In this document: positions 5,861 to 6,699 of the stretch, one piece after another | How the letters are laid out: each line of letters begins with the position of its first letter | Numbering within the stretch: the stretch's first letter is position 1 | Source of the DNA: Candidatus Aphodomonas merdavium | Lineage (GTDB): Bacteria > Bacillota > Clostridia > Christensenellales > Aristaeellaceae | NCBI GenBank assembly: GCA_018715585.1 | Contig: DVLH01000181.1 | Location: 1 to 6,699 of the forward strand | DNA length: 6,699 nt | Direction: 5' to 3' | Notes under the pieces: generated by a model | The model's database searches: none | Seen by the model: the letters and a program-made list of their open reading frames with translations, nothing else | Told to the model about the DNA's origin: nothing | Translations under genes and position numbers: made by a program

Positions 5861-6432
5861 GTCGAACCCGCCCCGGCGTTTTTCTCCATCGCTTCGGAAT
5901 ACTCGCGCAGTTTTACCGCAAGCGGGGAAACTTCTTCGCGCCCCACCATGAGATAATAAAGCGATGCCCCCAGCAAAACGCCCAGCGCGTAGGGGATAGC
6001 AATCCATAGCGCCGAGCACGGCGGCTGGCCGGCCACGGCCGTAAAGAGCGCCTGTTGCGCGTCGGCCATGTTTACGTCCGTGTGGAACCAGCCGATTGTC
6101 AGCGCGCTGGCCACGGCCAGCAGCAGGCAGCAAAGCGCTGTGCGCACCGTTTGCCAGACGAGCGCTCGTCCTTTTGCGCGCTTATGGGGTTCGCGATGCA
6201 GCCAGCCCGTGCCATCGCCGAGCACGTTGACCGTCTCCTGCGGCGCATAAGGCTGTATTTGAAGGACAAGGCGCAGCGCGTCCAGCGGCCAAATGCCCTC
6301 GCCCCGCGGAAGTTCTACGGGGATGGCGTTCAGGCCGAGCGAAGCGTCGGCCAGCAAATCGGCGACGTCGCTAAGCGTCAGCGGATCGCCCACGCGCGCA
6401 TTGACGCGGGGCTTGACGCGAAGGTAGATCAT
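5857..6432 (-). CDS. spoVAA: Stage V sporulation protein AA (SpoVAA)
   Basis: A 191-residue protein, first gene of the spoVA operon. The soluble N-terminal part begins IYLRVKPRVNARVGDPLTLS (residues 2-21), close to the start of Bacillus SpoVAA (206 residues). Two membrane segments follow at about 95-114 and 141-162, with VNMADAQQALFTAVAG (120-135) between them, another family signature. It is part of the dipicolinic-acid transport complex in the inner forespore membrane. ATG 6432 has AAGGAGG 5 bases upstream. An in-frame ATG at 6498 lies upstream of the predicted sigma-G transcription start, so it cannot be used from that promoter. Many clostridial spoVA operons hold only AC, AD and AE, so the presence of AA and AB is worth noting. 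Confidence 0.94.
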   Translation of the reverse strand: MIYLRVKPRVNARVGDPLTLSDVADLLADASLGLNAIPVELPRGEGIWPLDALRLVLQIQPYAPQETVNVLGDGTGWLHREPHKRAKGRALVWQTVRTALCCLLLAVASALTIGWFHTDVNMADAQQALFTAVAGQPPCSALWIAIPYALGVLLGASLYYLMVGREEVSPLAVKLREYSEAMEKNAGAGST

Positions 6433-6466
6433 GTGGCCCTCCTTGCGGATGCTTTCCGTTTTATGG

Positions 6467-6496
6467 CAGTATGGCCCGAAGGAAAGGAGAATATGC
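6467..6496 (-). promoter_or_regulatory. Sigma-G-type promoter of the spoVA operon
   Basis: On the leftward strand GCATA (6496-6492) fits the sigma-G -35 consensus GMATR. After exactly 18 bases, CATACTG (6473-6467) fits the -10 consensus CATNMTA at all but the last position. Transcription would begin near 6460, about 28 bases before the spoVAA ATG, leaving room for the ribosome binding site at 6438-6444. spoVA is a known sigma-G regulon member, so motif, spacing and target agree. The sigma-F consensus overlaps that of sigma-G, so some sigma-F use is possible. Confidence 0.7.
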
Positions 6497-6511
6497 AAGG
6501 GGCGGGCGGAA

Positions 6512-6541
6512 TTGACATCAGGTATTTTTGCATGCTACAAT
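6512..6541 (+). promoter_or_regulatory. Sigma-A-type promoter of the right-edge gene
   Basis: TTGACA (6512-6517) is a perfect -35. TACAAT (6536-6541) is a -10 with one mismatch, preceded by TGC (extended -10), and the spacer is 18 bases. Transcription would start near 6548, about 38 bases before ATG 6586. It lies back to back with the spoVA promoter, 15 bases from its -35 element. Confidence 0.75.
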
Positions 6542-6585
6542 CAACCGACATTGCTTTGGCAAACGACCGCGGACGAGGTGCTCAA

Positions 6586-6699
6586 ATGTACGAAATTCCC
6601 AGCGGATATCAGGATGAACTCATCGGAGCCATTCGGCAAATTGATCCCGCCGCCTTTGACGGCTGCATTCGCATCCTTGCCGAGGCATACCGTGAAAAC
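6586..6699 (+). CDS. N-terminal fragment of a possible SIS-domain sugar-phosphate isomerase
   Basis: Thirty-eight codons are visible before the window ends. ATG 6586 is preceded by GAGGTG 5 bases upstream and by a strong promoter, so the start is well supported. The fragment, with IRQIDPAAFDGCIRILAEAY (residues 16-35), reads as two helices. It resembles the helical lead-in of SIS-domain phosphosugar proteins such as GmhA-type sedoheptulose-7-phosphate isomerases, where a GNGGSA phosphate-binding loop would follow. That loop lies beyond the window, so this is only a suggestion from the pattern of the N-terminus. The gene is divergent from spoVA and has a vegetative-type promoter, so a direct link to sporulation is not indicated. 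Confidence 0.4.
   Translation, partial: MYEIPSGYQDELIGAIRQIDPAAFDGCIRILAEAYREN

Noticed and set aside
6433..6498. Longer spoVAA with ATG at 6498
   Set aside because: The extra 22 residues have no counterpart in the family and their start lies upstream of the predicted sigma-G transcription start.
1..6699. Search for CRISPR arrays, tRNA or rRNA genes, insertion sequences and riboswitches
   Set aside because: No regularly spaced repeats, transposase motifs, long terminal inverted repeats or recognisable structured-RNA signatures were seen by eye. The window is densely filled with ordinary chromosomal genes.

Overview
The window looks like chromosomal DNA from a GC-rich, endospore-forming member of the Firmicutes, probably a Clostridia-class anaerobe. 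It carries eight recognisable genes: two for forespore sigma-factor control (spoIIAA, spoIIAB), five spoVA genes for dipicolinic-acid transport, and the two-gene nfnAB pair for an electron-bifurcating ferredoxin:NADP oxidoreductase typical of anaerobes. Genus cannot be told from this sequence.

Layout. At the left, spoIIAA and spoIIAB read rightward behind a perfect Spo0A box (5-13) and a good sigma-H promoter match (52-79). sigF, the usual third gene of this operon, is absent. A 148-base spacer (900-1047) follows and holds three hairpins that read as terminators, one facing right and two facing left. nfnA and nfnB then read leftward (3289 to 1048) from an extended -10 promoter. A leftward terminator (3366-3427) separates them from the spoVA operon, which also reads leftward (6432 to 3459) in the order spoVAA, spoVAB, an unrecognised 42-codon ORF, spoVAC, spoVAD, spoVAE. 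Most junctions in this operon are ATGA/TTGA overlaps or 2-base gaps. A near-consensus sigma-G promoter lies just upstream of spoVAA. At the right edge a divergent sigma-A-type promoter drives a gene cut off by the window after 38 codons, possibly a SIS-domain sugar-phosphate isomerase.

How the genes work together. SpoIIAA and SpoIIAB control sigma-F, the first forespore-specific sigma factor. Sigma-F leads to sigma-G, which is expected to switch on spoVA. The SpoVA proteins move dipicolinic acid into the forespore and release it at germination. In Bacillus subtilis the order is spoIIAA-spoIIAB-sigF-spoVA, all in one direction. Here both ends of that block are present, but sigF is gone, the spoVA operon is inverted, and the nfn genes lie between. 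NfnAB is a metabolic enzyme with its own promoter and terminators, and nothing in the sequence ties it to sporulation.

The most interesting points are the missing sigF with the inverted spoVA block, and the small ORF between spoVAB and spoVAC, which has a strong ribosome binding site and a stop overlapping the next start. No wholly new multigene system was seen.
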